Assembly: GCA_016713365.1 (NCBI GenBank)
Contig: JADJPG010000054.1
Location: forward strand, 1 to 38,079
Direction: 5' to 3'
From: Verrucomicrobiota bacterium
GTDB taxonomy: Bacteria; Verrucomicrobiota; Verrucomicrobiia; Limisphaerales; JADJPG01
DNA: 38,079 nucleotides
Positions 18,334-27,876 of the stretch are shown in pieces. The notes under the pieces were generated by a model that worked only from the letters and a program-made list of their open reading frames with translations, made no database searches and had not been told where the DNA came from. Positions within the stretch are counted from its first letter, which is position 1. Every line of letters begins with the position of its first letter. Position numbers and translations under genes: made by a program.

Positions 18334-18404
18334 GCAGTCTGCGGGAAAGCGCGGTGCGGACAACGCAGACTGCCGGTGCGGAGGAGTGATTTCGCGCAGT
18401 CTGC
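18334..18404. promoter_or_regulatory. Three phased GCAGTCTGC sites
   Basis: GCAGTCTGC at 18334-18342, its exact reverse complement GCAGACTGC at 18365-18373, and GCAGTCTGC again at 18396-18404. Start-to-start spacing is 31 bp both times, close to three helical turns, so all three sites face one side of the DNA. This is typical of cooperative protein binding at an operator, or of an accessory-protein site in an origin of transfer. The binding protein is unknown. Confidence 0.6.
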
Positions 18405-18699
18405 TTCCTTGTCCCGACCTATTGCGTTCGCCCCCGGTTTCGTTGGATACTGATTTCAGATGATGTCACGTTTGCCAGCCACGTGCTGGTGACCCTTCAC
18501 TTTCTCTTCCGGGTCTCACTATGGCCTGACTGTTTTCAAAAAGGTTTTTCCCGGCGGAACGCAAAGGTGTTTCGTGATCCGGGGAACATTCTCAGCCTGA
18601 TCAGATACGGTGCCGCCCGGCGCCTGGCTGCAGAATCCATGATCAAAAGCGCAGACCGGCTCAACTCCGGTGGGCGGCATGCAGAAAGAGAGCAAGTGA

Positions 18700-19564
18700 A
18701 TGAACACGGGAAACATCTCCAGACCGAGCCAGTTCAAGGGGACGGCGCTGGACAGCGACAGCCTGCGTTCGCGGGCTCCGAGCATCTTCGCTTCCGGGCC
18801 GATGACCGGGGTGAGCGGGCGCTACACCTTCGTGCCGACGGCACGGATTGTGGAGGGGTTGCGAGAGCTCGACTGGATGCCGGTCGAAGTGGAGGAACAA
18901 CGGATCCGGACCGAATTGAGGCGGGGCTACCAGAAGCACCTCATCCGGTTTCGGAGATCCTCGCAGATGCAGACGCTCGACGAATGGAACGTGGAGCTGG
19001 TGCTGCTCAACTCGCATGACGGTGGTTGCGCGTATCAGCTGCATGCCGGCATCTACCGGCGGATCTGCAGCAACGGCCGTGGTGGTGGCCGATGGATCCT
19101 TTGAGACCATCCGCTTCCGCCATGCCGGACTGGACCCGGACGTGGTGGTGCGGTCGAGCCTGCGGCTGATGGAGTTCCTGCCGCGGCTGGCCGCACGGGT
19201 GGAACAAATGCGGGAGCGGATGCTCGAACCGCGGGAGTCACTGGAGCTGGCGGAGCACGCGCTGCAGTTGCGCTACGCGACGGTAAATGAATCGCCCATT
19301 CATCCGGGGACCCTGCTGACGGCGCGGCGGGCGGAGGATCAGGGGGTCGATCTGTGGACCACCACCAACCGGGTCCAGGAGAACTTGATCCGGGGCGGAG
19401 TGGCCGATGGACGACGGGATTCACGTGGAGTGTTGCGCAGCGTGCGGGCGCTGCGTGGGATCGACTCGAAGGTGACGATCAACAAGGGCCTGTGGGGTAT
19501 CGCGGAGCGTCTGCTTGGCGGTGAAACCCAGCCCGTCCGGGAGACCGTATCGTTGCCGGTTTGA
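18700..19564 (+). CDS. DUF932-family plasmid protein, one frameshift
   Basis: About 287 residues after joining two frames. The first frame runs to YQLHAGIYRRICSNG; an extra base at 19075-19078 breaks it. The second frame continues VVVADGSFETIRFRHAGLD to the stop at 19564. The LHAGIYRRICSNG..VVAD..F..IR.RH core matches DUF932, a family common on plasmids and phages and of unproven function, often near anti-restriction genes. The C-terminal half is helical (LRLMEFLPRLAARVEQM, PRESLELAEHALQLRY). The start at 18700 has only a weak purine run upstream. It lies on the far side of the control region from the mobilization genes and reads towards the Fic gene. Confidence 0.78.
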
Positions 19565-19758
19565 AGTGGAGGTTCAGTTGCAGGGTTACAAGGCTTTTCG
19601 GGGAGTTGTGCCGCCAAACAATCCCCACCCATCAAACAGACTGGCGGATCAGAAGTGGTGCAGCCGGTGTGGCCTGGTTCGCTTCACTAGCTTTCTCTGG
19701 CGAAACCGTGTTAACCTCGTCTCAGAACAAAACACAACAGGCTCCATTGCAACTCCAG

Positions 19759-20508
19759 ATGAGCAATCAACCGATTCCCGAGACGCTCCGGCAGCAGCTT
19801 GCGCGGCTCGACCAGAAGCGCGTGACCTTTGTCGGGCTGGCGGCGCCGGTGGTGGAATCGCTTTACGGCAGCCTGCGGGTGGAGCTCACCTACGCCTCCA
19901 ACGCCATCGAAGGCAATACGCTCTCCCTGCGCGAAACCCAGCTCGTGGTGGAGGAGGGACTGGCCCCCGGCCAGAACAAGACGCTGCGTGAAGTCTACGA
20001 GGCGCGGAACCACTTTGCCGCCATCAAGGAAGTGGAACGCTGGGTGACCGAGCGGCGTCCGCTGACGGCCCGCGCCCTGGTTGATCTGCATCAGATTGTC
20101 ATGCGCGACATTGATCCGGACTGGGGCGGACGGCTTCGCAACGGGCCGGTGTTCATAAAGGGCTCGCGCCACACGCCGCCCAATGCGGCCCACGTTTCGG
20201 AGAAGCTTGATGAGCTCATCGCCTGGGCGGGACAGGGCGCGCTTCACCCGGTGCTGCTGGCGGCGGAAACTCATTTTCGTTTTGAATCCCTGCACCCGTT
20301 CTTCGACGGGAACGGACGCACCGGACGTCTGCTGCTGAACTGGCAGCTGCTCCAGCGGGGATTTCCGATCACGGTCATTCAAGTGGAAGAGCGGGCGCAA
20401 TATCTCGGTGCGCTGGATCAGGGACACACGGGCCAGTTGCTCGATCTGCAAACGTTGGTGGCCGGAGCGGTGGAGCGCAGCCTGGATTTGGCGGCGGGCG
20501 GCCAATGA
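19759..20508 (+). CDS. Fic-family protein AMPylator, class II
   Basis: A 249-residue Fic protein. The active-site motif HPFFDGNGRTGR (residues 179-190) is complete (HxFxDGNGRxxR). The N-terminal SNAIEG (47-52) fits the inhibitory (S/T)xxxE(G/N) helix of class II Fic proteins, whose glutamate blocks productive ATP binding until relieved. Family members transfer AMP from ATP to hydroxyl side chains of target proteins; the target here is unknown. The frame is open back to 19561, but the ATG at 19759 begins where family similarity starts (MSNQPIPETLRQQLARL). No antitoxin is needed for class II, and none is adjacent. It may be a growth modulator carried by the element. Confidence 0.88.
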   Translation: MSNQPIPETLRQQLARLDQKRVTFVGLAAPVVESLYGSLRVELTYASNAIEGNTLSLRETQLVVEEGLAPGQNKTLREVYEARNHFAAIKEVERWVTERRPLTARALVDLHQIVMRDIDPDWGGRLRNGPVFIKGSRHTPPNAAHVSEKLDELIAWAGQGALHPVLLAAETHFRFESLHPFFDGNGRTGRLLLNWQLLQRGFPITVIQVEERAQYLGALDQGHTGQLLDLQTLVAGAVERSLDLAAGGQ

Positions 20509-20520
20509 CGCGATGAACGC

Positions 20521-20787
20521 TCACCAGGGGGGCAGGGGATTGGCGACCCGGACGATGGGAAGCTGAATCTTCGCACTTTTTCGCGCAGCCCGTGCTGCCT
20601 CGACTTCCCGCCTGCGCCGTTCCCGGCCTCCGTTGGCGAGATCGTGCTCAATATTCTGCACTGCGTTCTCCTCGGTTTCCTCACTGACCGGACCTACATC
20701 GATGGCGAGCGAATTGAGACAGCTGAGCAACCGGCTCCGGTAGGGCTCGGGCAGGCGATCCGCGGGGCGGGCGGGTTCGGGCTTCAT
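20521..20787 (-). CDS. Small basic C-terminal-tail hypothetical protein
   Basis: An 88-residue frame from the ATG at 20787 (MKPEPARPADRLPEPYRSRL). The middle is acidic (VSEETEENAVQNIEHDL) and then strongly basic (GGRERRRREVEAARAARKSA). The frame extends upstream to 20916, but those residues look unconserved. No family is recognised. It ends 13 bp from the convergent Fic stop. It may be co-transcribed with the small gene at 20938-21219. Confidence 0.45.
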   Translation of the reverse strand: MKPEPARPADRLPEPYRSRLLSCLNSLAIDVGPVSEETEENAVQNIEHDLANGGRERRRREVEAARAARKSAKIQLPIVRVANPLPPW

Positions 20788-20937
20788 GGGCTGATCAAAG
20801 CCCGGCCCGATGAAAACACAAATGAAAATGGGGCGTTGGGACGGTTCGCGTCCGGGCCTGATTAAGTGGTGGACGTATTTGGAATGGGAGAAGTGGGTGG
20901 AGATTGTCAGGCACAATCTCCGAAAGCCTTTAACCTT

Positions 20938-21219
20938 CTACGACCGTGCGGAGCGACCTTCATTCCGGGCAGGCTCCTGGCTCTGCTCACAGATCCACGA
21001 ATGGACCTGGTCAGCCACCTTGGCGAGCAGCAGGAGATCATCCCGTCCGAATGACTCGGTGGACTTCCACTCTTCCCCGTCCTTGTAGATACGGCTGAAG
21101 GTGGTGTTGTAACGGACACCGGTTTCGGTGTCGTTCTTCCACAAGGCCGCCTTGATGTGACCGAGGCGCACTTCGTGGACCGGCTTCTGTTTTTCTTTTG
21201 GCATATGGTTTTCGAGCAT
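20938..21219 (-). CDS. Conserved small mobile-element protein of unknown function
   Basis: A 93-residue protein from the ATG at 21219, with CGGAG about 13 bases upstream. The core PVHEVRLGHIKAALWKND, RYNTTFSRIYKDGEEWKSTE and FGRDDLLLLAKVADQVHSWI reads as a compact beta-hairpin domain plus helix. Short proteins with this KxVHExRLGxIKAAxW ... SFGRDDLLLLAKVAD pattern are familiar on plasmids and islands of Planctomycetes-like bacteria, without a known function. A promoter candidate with an inverted repeat lies upstream (21281-21312). It is intact. Confidence 0.72.
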   Translation of the reverse strand: MLENHMPKEKQKPVHEVRLGHIKAALWKNDTETGVRYNTTFSRIYKDGEEWKSTESFGRDDLLLLAKVADQVHSWICEQSQEPARNEGRSARS

Positions 21220-21280
21220 GTGGTTGTTTTCTCCGAAAACGGTCGGCGCATCCACGTCGACCAAAACCTCCCAGCCACGG

Positions 21281-21312
21281 TCATAACATAGCTATTGTCT
21301 GAAAGCCAATAG
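21281..21312 (-). promoter_or_regulatory. Candidate promoter with an inverted repeat
   Basis: On the minus strand, TTGGCT (21309-21304) and TTATGA (21286-21281) are 17 bp apart, about 60 bp upstream of the gene starting at 21219. A perfect inverted repeat CTATTG (21292-21297)/CAATAG (21307-21312) overlaps the -35 box, so a repressor site is possible. The -10 match is weak. Confidence 0.35.
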
Positions 21313-22088
21313 GGTATGGTACTCAAAATAACATGGAGTGCGGTGGGTGGTTTGCAGCAGTGAGTTGCATGGTTAGCGAACCAACCTCGTCGACGAGGAG
21401 TAATGACGTGAGAAACTTTTCAGGCATTGGGCGTCACTTGTGTTCGGACCGTTTTTGTTCTTCGTTGGTGTTGGCGGGCGGGCCGGCACCGCACCCCGGT
21501 CTGCCACTGGTGTTTTAATAATCCGTTAAGGAGCTTGGCCCCTCATGAGCCCACCCAATCATGAGTGGCGTGCGTGATCCTTGCAGGACACAGCACGACC
21601 CCGCTTACGAGATAGGTCATTTACGTTTGGATCCTGCGGCCGGACTCAGGTTCCAAAATCTGAGCTGAGCTCTGGCCACGGGGGAATTTCACGAACGGCA
21701 ACCTGTGCTATCCTTCGTTTGCGTCGGGTACTGCCTTGTCGAGCTTGGTCCCCCTCTACGGAGTACGAGCAAGACCTCCCTGTCTCCTTTGCCGCTCTGC
21801 GCGAGCCTTTGAATTGCATCCTTCCGCTACGCGGGAACCATGCAGTGCGATCTCCAGTGTGCTGCCCGACGGGTGAGAAGATTGTGTGCAGGCGATTTTC
21901 AATGCTCCGCCGAGTTGCGGGTGACGCCGTTCTGGATGCTTTCTCCTTCCTGCTTCGAAGACTTCGCGCGATATAGCTCGAATTCTACTGCATCAATCTT
22001 CCAAAAAATGTGCTTGTATCCGCCCATGGGAGGAGCAGCGTCACACCCAGACACCTGCCGACGCAAATGAAAGTTCCCACCAACTTTA
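21313..22088. other. Gene-free interval between plasmid-like part and unknown module
   Basis: About 780 bp with no frame that looks like a protein. Translations of the longest open frames are arginine/serine-rich and lack a ribosome-binding site. I see no tRNA, transposase fragment, terminal repeats or long hairpin. Base composition is more balanced than to the left. It may be a decayed element or a join between two DNA origins. Confidence 0.45.
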
Positions 22089-22346
22089 ATGAGCGACTCC
22101 GGACAACCCATCTGCGCCTTCGAACTCGATAGGGCTATCATCGGGGCCGCGCCTCCTCAGCACCGGGAAGAAGATATTCGACGACCGAATGAGGCGGACA
22201 CGACCCCGCAGGGCAATACTCCTGAGCGCCAGCGCGTGGTGCAGTTTTTCCATTCCCGAATCGTCCAAGAAATCTCCGAACCCGCGTTCACTGCGCCCAA
22301 ACAAATCCCTATCGATAAAAGCCTATGTCAAAGAAAGACAATATGA
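22089..22346 (+). CDS. Possible leader ORF of the two-gene module
   Basis: An 85-residue frame (MSDSGQPICAFELDRAIIGA...) whose stop overlaps the next gene start by 22 bases. The overlap suggests translational coupling, and the next gene has no clear ribosome-binding site of its own. No family or motif is recognised and the composition is unremarkable, so it may equally be a chance frame. Confidence 0.3.
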   Translation: MSDSGQPICAFELDRAIIGAAPPQHREEDIRRPNEADTTPQGNTPERQRVVQFFHSRIVQEISEPAFTAPKQIPIDKSLCQRKTI

Positions 22347-24132
22347 AGAAAACACTTACGATTCGCGTGAATGACACCGTTGGACGCGAATCCGGAAATT
22401 CCGATCCCATGCTTGTTGAGATATCGTACCGGGTGCAGTCAATAGACGTTGATGGCAAGCCGATGGAAGGCACCTCTGTTCGATCTTGGCGCCTCACTGT
22501 GAACGCGAAATCTCCAGTCGCGGTCGAACTTCCCGAACGGATACCCGATAGTCCGGTAACTCTGCGCTTCCTAGCCGTGGATGGCACGCTTGCTTTCGAG
22601 CGGCTCATTGAGTCGGGGACGCTCGATACAGGAGGAGAAATTGAACTCCTTGGTGCAGACATCGAAGCGATTAAGGCTGGTGGAAAGCAGCGCATCCCTG
22701 AACGAGCCGCACCTGGGCTACTCGTGCGCCGGGCCCGACTCGTGCCGACGGGCTCGAACCCCATCGATTTTAATGCGTCGAGGGTGCTCGTCACCCCGAT
22801 CACGCTAGGGCAAGACTGGACGCGACTCGGGCTCAACACGCTCTTCTCAAGCGACACACCGAGGATTGCATCCGTCGAGTTAACGGGCCGCGACTGGCCG
22901 CACCGTGCCTCACTGCCCGGAGTGTTGCAAGGGTTGGCTCCGACGGGGTCGTGCATGCTTTTTTTGCCCCCGCCACTGGGAACGCATGGCTTTGGCTCCT
23001 CGATGGTGATGCTTCGGCGGTCGGCGTCGTGCGGGACAATTTTGACGCTGACACGATAGCAGCTCCCATCGGGTTAATCCTTCCACCGCTCGCAACCCGT
23101 GTGGCGGCAAGCATGGATACCCGTGCGGAACTCCCATGCGGAAGCGGAACGCTATTTCCGCGCCCCGTTACCGAGGCTGAACTCGCGGAAAACCCTCACA
23201 TTTACAGCGAGGATCCTGGGAGTTTCTGTCGGCCATTCTCAAACCCTGAACGCGTCGTCGGCGAGCGCGCATTCTCGACAATCCTGCGCGTCGAACAGCC
23301 TGAAGTGAACGCGACTCCGTCGACACCCAAGAAATTTGGTAAGGGCACGGGTAAACCCCTTATCTTTCCTATACACAATTCCGGAGATGAACGTTTCAAT
23401 ATCACCCCTGATACGCCGGTGAAGTGGGAAGACAACATCGCTCCCCTCCAGGCTGCCAGCGTAGCGCGCGGGCACATCCTCGAGTACCGGGTCCGCTGGC
23501 GATCCAACGGTTACTCACTCGGAAACGTCATCAAGACGCTTACCCTCGCACCCCGCCAGGCGCGCCGTATCCAGAAGATTGAGTGGGCTCGCAGTGAACA
23601 AGCAACTCGTACTGAACACTCCCAGCAGCGCGACAAAGTCGAAGACTCCATTGTTCGCGAGCGCGAGTATGACGATGAGGTGCGGGCGTCCCTTGACGAG
23701 TGGTCAGCGGGCGCATCCGCAGCGGCAGCGGGTGGGATCGCCGCCGGAATCGGGTTCTTCGCCGAAGCCGTCCTCGGGGGCGTCGGGGGTGCGGCGGGTG
23801 GTGCCGGTGCTGCATCTTACCAGCAGGGCGGTCGAACAACCCGCGCTCGCGAGGAGCAGCGACTCCGCGATGCGATCCGCCGTTACGGCGAGTCCATGCG
23901 CCGCTTCGACAGCATGGTCGTCACTGAGATCGAACAGGAAGAAACTGTCACCGGAACCACCGAGGTCATTCGCAATCTCAACTACGGCCATTCGCTCACC
24001 GTCATCTACTACCAGATCCTCCGGCATCTTCGCGTCGACACGGAGTTCGCCGGGGTCCGGGAGTGCCTCTTTATTCCTTTCACCATTAAGCTTTCACGCT
24101 TGAGCGGGCCTACCGATGGCGCGAGGCACTGA
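22325..24132 (+). CDS. Unknown protein A of the two-gene module, one frameshift
   Basis: About 600 residues once a single missing base at roughly 22890-22940 is repaired. The N-terminal part is beta-rich (KTLTIRVNDTVG, VEISYRVQSIDVDGKP). After the shift comes a globular stretch (SDGVVHAFFAPATGNAW) and the motif GYSLGNVIKTLTLAPRQAR followed by IQKIEW. Then a charged, coiled-coil-like region (EHSQQRDKVEDSIVRERE) is interrupted by a 40-residue Gly/Ala hydrophobic segment (AAAAGGIAAGIGFFAEAVLG, then VGGAAGGAGAAS) before more helix (EEQRLRDAIRRYGESMRRF). Such glycine-zipper segments insert into membranes in some toxins and tail proteins; here that is inference. There is no signal peptide. The stop overlaps gene C by one base (TGATG). 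No family is recognised. Confidence 0.68.
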
Positions 24133-26954
24133 TGAAATACTCGCGTTCTCCCGTGCAGCGTCGTGCGTTTGCCTACCTCAAGGACGTGATGACACAGTTC
24201 GCCACCTCCGACATCCCGCCTGGCACGCGTGCGGAACAGCCGATTAGGTATCTCCGAGGGTCGATCTACATCAACATTGGCATCGCGCGACCGCGCGACC
24301 TCGGCGATGCCGACTTCAACCCGGACGCATGGGCCAATTTAGTTCCGTTCGCCGCCGTTCCGGTCTTCGCCATTCACAGCGCCCTCGGCGGAATGCACGA
24401 AGCCAACCGCGATCAGCATTTTGAAAAGCGGTACGGAGGTGGGATCGCGGCCAAGTGGTGTAACTCTTTCCAGCTCGTCGCGGCAGGTGAGAACTTCGAC
24501 GCCGATTTCACGCTCGCCTCGCAGTATAGGTACAACAAGACCGTTAGGGTAGACTTCGCGGTGCCATCCGACCGAATCGGCGGCCTGACACGTGCGCGCC
24601 TGCAGTCTTTAAAAGTCTATGCGCCTGAGTCACTCCTTCCCGGTTCCATCGCGAACGTCACCGGGATGTCCATCACCTACGGCACAGACTACTTCGAACA
24701 GACCGTCACTGCACGCATGGGAACCGATGATCTTGTCGATCCCGAGACCGGTGAGTCGGATACCGCGGGTGCTACTGGGCAGTTCCCACTTAGTCGTTGG
24801 GAGCAGATTAATCAGCGTGACGAACTGACCGCTTCCGCCAACGAACTCGTCGACCATCTCAATGAGCACATTGAGTATTACCATAAAGCCGTCTGGTGGA
24901 GCATGGATCGCGACCGACTGCACATGCTTCTCGACGGATTCTATGTTCCCGGAACCAACGGCGTGAGCATCGCTTCAGTAGTCGATCGCGAGCCAATGGG
25001 TATCATCGGCAACGCGCTCGTGTATCGTGTCTCGCCGGGCGCGTTCCTCGGCCTCGGAGATGTGCAAACTCCAGCCGACCTCCATAACCTTTATGCGGAC
25101 AACCAGCCTCCCAGCGATCCCCTCCTGGTCAGCCTGCCCAGCGACGGCCTGTATGCCCAATCGATTTTGGATGAGTGCCAGGCGCTTGAAGAGCACTTCG
25201 GCAACCGGGACTGGGTCCTCAACGATAAGGATCCGGAGTTAGGCGGCATCGATCCAGCCCTCCTCGCGTCCCGACGGGCCGAACCGACCGGCGAACCCAA
25301 GCCCACTCCGCTTCCCGCCACGATTGTCAACCTGCAAAACGCACCCGACGCACCCGCTCCCAGTGGCCTTGCCGATGTGCTCAACGCCGTTACCAAAGCG
25401 GACTCGTTCCGCGACATGGCTGGCCTCAGTGCCACACAGGCCAACGCTCTCGGTGCCCTCCAGGCAGCCGCCGGTCTTGCCACCTCCTTCGGAAATCACG
25501 CCGCTGCGCTCGCTGCCACAGAACTGGCGGCCAAGGCCCATGCCACGCAAACCGCCGACCAAAAACTCTCGTCGGTGCGCCGAGCCCAGAGCGACGGTCT
25601 GATCTCTTCGGGCGAAGCGTCCCGCCAAGCATCGGAGATCCTGCGCGAAACTCACACGCCCAAGTCAACGATCCGTCCACATCAGGAACAACCCATCATC
25701 GCCGCTATCGGGGCAGCAACTAATCGGCCTGGAAGCGTCATTGAGGCCAACACAGCCGAGGGTCAGGTCAAAGTCGCAATAGGATCGGCCGATGGCATCG
25801 ATCCCTATCGACAAGTTGACATTATCCGCAACCAACCGTGGGCCTTCGAAGCCGATTTCCTCGTAGCCAATTTCGACGTAGCTAGTAGTGAACTAAAAAC
25901 CCCGCACAAGAACGCTCTGCTCGATCTGGTCGAATACCTCGCCGAACGCACTTCCGACGGCGCCAAGCTCAAAATCCGGAGCATCACCGGACACGCCAGC
26001 AACACTGGCCCCGAAGGCCCAGCGGGCAGCGGCTTCGTGGGGAACTACGCGCTCTCGCAAGCTAGAGCTGAGAAGGTGCGCACCTTTCTTTCGGATAACG
26101 GACTTCGGGAAGGAGAACTGCCGACCTCGATCACGCCGCGAGGCTCACTCGACCCCGTAGTCCCCACACTCCTCGGCGTCGAACACCCCCTCAACCGAAG
26201 CGTCCGCATTCGATTTGCCCTCGTCGATTTGTCCAAGGCAGCGGCGTATCGGCCGGGTTTCCAAGATTGGGAACTCGATCTCTCAGCTTCGATGCTGAAC
26301 ATGTCGGGAGAGCTCAAGGCGCTTGCAGCCGACCCTCGCCGTCCGATCTCAGGCGGCCTTAAAGTCGGCGGCAAGCTGGATCTCGGTAGACTCACTTGCC
26401 TGGACGCTGCCGGGGCGCCGAACCGGGACATAACTTTATTCAATGGCTTCGTAGGGCTTGGCATTGGGCTCTCAATCCCGGACGAGTTTATCCCCGATGT
26501 TATGATTGCGGGCAGACCGCTCAAGACCATGATCCAGCACGCCGTGAACACGCTGATCGGCATGCTCGGTGTATCGGTGAGCGGCAGCGTCGGCGGACGG
26601 TTCCGGACCTACACTCCGGTCGATTTCGACTACTTCGATGGCCGTTTTGTCATCATGCTACAATCGAGTGCCGTCGCGATGGCTGGCGGCGAGCAGGCGC
26701 TGATCGCAATCCTCGACCCCGATGCCCCAAACTTCATCGCGGGGGTGACCTACATGCTCGGTGTCGTCGCCTCGCCCCTGTCCTTCGAAGCCTCAAGCAC
26801 CTTGCATCTGGGGTTATCACCATTCGCGAAGGGCGCGTCCAGATCTGACGAGCAACTCATATCGCCGCCAGGGCGCAAGCCGGGCACCTCGATCGTGAGC
26901 GGCCTAAAAATTCGGATCTGCAACACAACGAAATCTACGGAACACCGGTCCTGA
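24132..26954 (+). CDS. Unknown protein B of the two-gene module, with OmpA-like domain
   Basis: A 940-residue protein. Residues 1-400 are a mixed region (AFAYLKDVMTQFATSDIPPG; HIEYYHKAVWWSMDRDRLHM) I cannot assign. At about 415-510 is an alanine-rich helical repeat (LADVLNAVTKADSFRDMAGL, LGALQAAAGLATSFGNHAAA). At about 575-700 is an OmpA-C-like domain: FLVANFDVASSELKTPHKNA, LKIRSITGHAS, LSQARAEKVRTFLSDNG and NRSVRIRF follow the peptidoglycan-binding fold's order. The C-terminal 200 residues are beta-rich with GVSVSGSVGGRFRTYTPVDF. No signal peptide is visible, so an OmpA domain in a non-Sec protein is odd. Its last 20 bases overlap a convergent formyltransferase-like gene, and its end (TTKSTEHRS) may be foreshortened. 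Confidence 0.72.
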   Translation: MKYSRSPVQRRAFAYLKDVMTQFATSDIPPGTRAEQPIRYLRGSIYINIGIARPRDLGDADFNPDAWANLVPFAAVPVFAIHSALGGMHEANRDQHFEKRYGGGIAAKWCNSFQLVAAGENFDADFTLASQYRYNKTVRVDFAVPSDRIGGLTRARLQSLKVYAPESLLPGSIANVTGMSITYGTDYFEQTVTARMGTDDLVDPETGESDTAGATGQFPLSRWEQINQRDELTASANELVDHLNEHIEYYHKAVWWSMDRDRLHMLLDGFYVPGTNGVSIASVVDREPMGIIGNALVYRVSPGAFLGLGDVQTPADLHNLYADNQPPSDPLLVSLPSDGLYAQSILDECQALEEHFGNRDWVLNDKDPELGGIDPALLASRRAEPTGEPKPTPLPATIVNLQNAPDAPAPSGLADVLNAVTKADSFRDMAGLSATQANALGALQAAAGLATSFGNHAAALAATELAAKAHATQTADQKLSSVRRAQSDGLISSGEASRQASEILRETHTPKSTIRPHQEQPIIAAIGAATNRPGSVIEANTAEGQVKVAIGSADGIDPYRQVDIIRNQPWAFEADFLVANFDVASSELKTPHKNALLDLVEYLAERTSDGAKLKIRSITGHASNTGPEGPAGSGFVGNYALSQARAEKVRTFLSDNGLREGELPTSITPRGSLDPVVPTLLGVEHPLNRSVRIRFALVDLSKAAAYRPGFQDWELDLSASMLNMSGELKALAADPRRPISGGLKVGGKLDLGRLTCLDAAGAPNRDITLFNGFVGLGIGLSIPDEFIPDVMIAGRPLKTMIQHAVNTLIGMLGVSVSGSVGGRFRTYTPVDFDYFDGRFVIMLQSSAVAMAGGEQALIAILDPDAPNFIAGVTYMLGVVASPLSFEASSTLHLGLSPFAKGASRSDEQLISPPGRKPGTSIVSGLKIRICNTTKSTEHRS

Positions 26955-27608
26955 ATGAACGATCCCATCTGCGGCCTGTGCGACGATGGACCTTGACCGC
27001 ATTGGCGTCGGCGGGGAGCGGGACACGATGCGAGTGAGCGACAAACCTTCCGCCATCGAGCACCTCATTTACCTCATGCAATGTGAGCACGACGTGGGTC
27101 TTCCCATCGCGGACCATTCCAGCAATCGGGTCGGGGCCGGGATACGACGGCCAAGAGGTGTCGCTGTGGTGGAAGTTGTAAATCCGAACTTCGGAAACTC
27201 AAATAGCCGCCGCGGAATCTTCTGCCCAAACGTCGCCATCAGGCACAGATCCGGTTTCCATTGTCGCGTGAACTTGCGGGCGAACGAATCGGAATTGATG
27301 CGACCGGAAAAAACCGGGATGCCTTCTCCTACTGCGAGATGCCGGACGAGCCACCGTTCGTTGTCGCTGTGATCGTATTTCCAGAGCCGCACACTGGCGT
27401 GGATGAACGGTTCCTCCGGATCATCAGTGGCGACTCCAATCACCTCGACGCAGTCGGAGAGGGGAGGGGCGAGCAATTGTCGCAAGACATGGTAGCCACC
27501 GAGGAAACTGCCAAACATCGCCACTCGATATTTACGCGGGGGCGCCGCAGCGGCCGAGGCCATAGAAGTCTGACCGTTCTTCGCGGCAGCTTGAATTGTT
27601 GCGCTCAT
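26935..27608 (-). CDS. Formyltransferase-like protein, one frameshift, C-terminus possibly cut
   Basis: Two frames join into about 224 residues. The first has a Rossmann-like YRVAMFGSFLGGYHVLRQLL, then VEVIGVATDDPEEPF and KPDLCLMATFGQKIPRRLFE. A lost T at 27180-27182 shifts the frame. The second continues FYNFHHSDTSWPSYPGPDPI, GMVRDGKTHVVLTLHEVNEV and DGGRFVAHSHRVPLPADAN. The order resembles methionyl-tRNA formyltransferase/ArnA-type N-terminal domains (FNFHHS..P.Y.GP.P ... G.T.H.....DGG), which move a formyl group from N10-formyltetrahydrofolate. It lacks the C-terminal tRNA-binding domain, so it is not a normal Fmt; an amine or sugar substrate is possible. Its 3' end overlaps the convergent module gene, and homology seems to stop abruptly there. 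Confidence 0.68.
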
Positions 27609-27694
27609 GAATGCAGTGGGTTGCTGCGCAGAAACGAGAGCGCGAAAAAGGGCGTGACCTAATCACACCCTCACCAGAGGCACCGCGAAGCGCC

Positions 27695-27759
27695 CATTAG
27701 GAAAGCATGCCAAGCCACGCCCACGCTTGGGCGCAGGATGGCGGGGTGATCTCCTAATG
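27695..27759. other. Nested inverted repeats between two minus-strand genes
   Basis: CATTAGGA (27695-27702) and TCCTAATG (27752-27759) are perfect arms. Inside them CCAAGC and GCTTGG (about 27710-27730) pair around CACGCCCAC. Transcription from the genes to the right enters from 27877, so the structure may act as a terminator or processing site, but no T-run follows on the minus strand. Confidence 0.35.
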
Positions 27760-27876
27760 AAAATTCGCGGTTTTCTGGTGAGACCGCCGCCGCAACTACG
27801 CAAATTGAAATGTCGGGATAGATGTGGCTCTACCGACGGCGATCAGCAACTAGATTCTCAAGGACCGCTCAAAAAC

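Noticed and set aside
18055..18453. Plus-strand 132-residue frame over the control region
   Set aside because: It runs through the structured element and the phased sites, and its composition is that of random GC-rich DNA.
21581..21976. Plus-strand 131-residue frame, possible reverse transcriptase or group II intron remnant
   Set aside because: No RT motif (YxDD) and no domain V hairpin could be found.
27695..27759. Terminal inverted repeats of a MITE
   Set aside because: The arms are only 8 bp, there is no target-site duplication I can see, and no second copy in the window.
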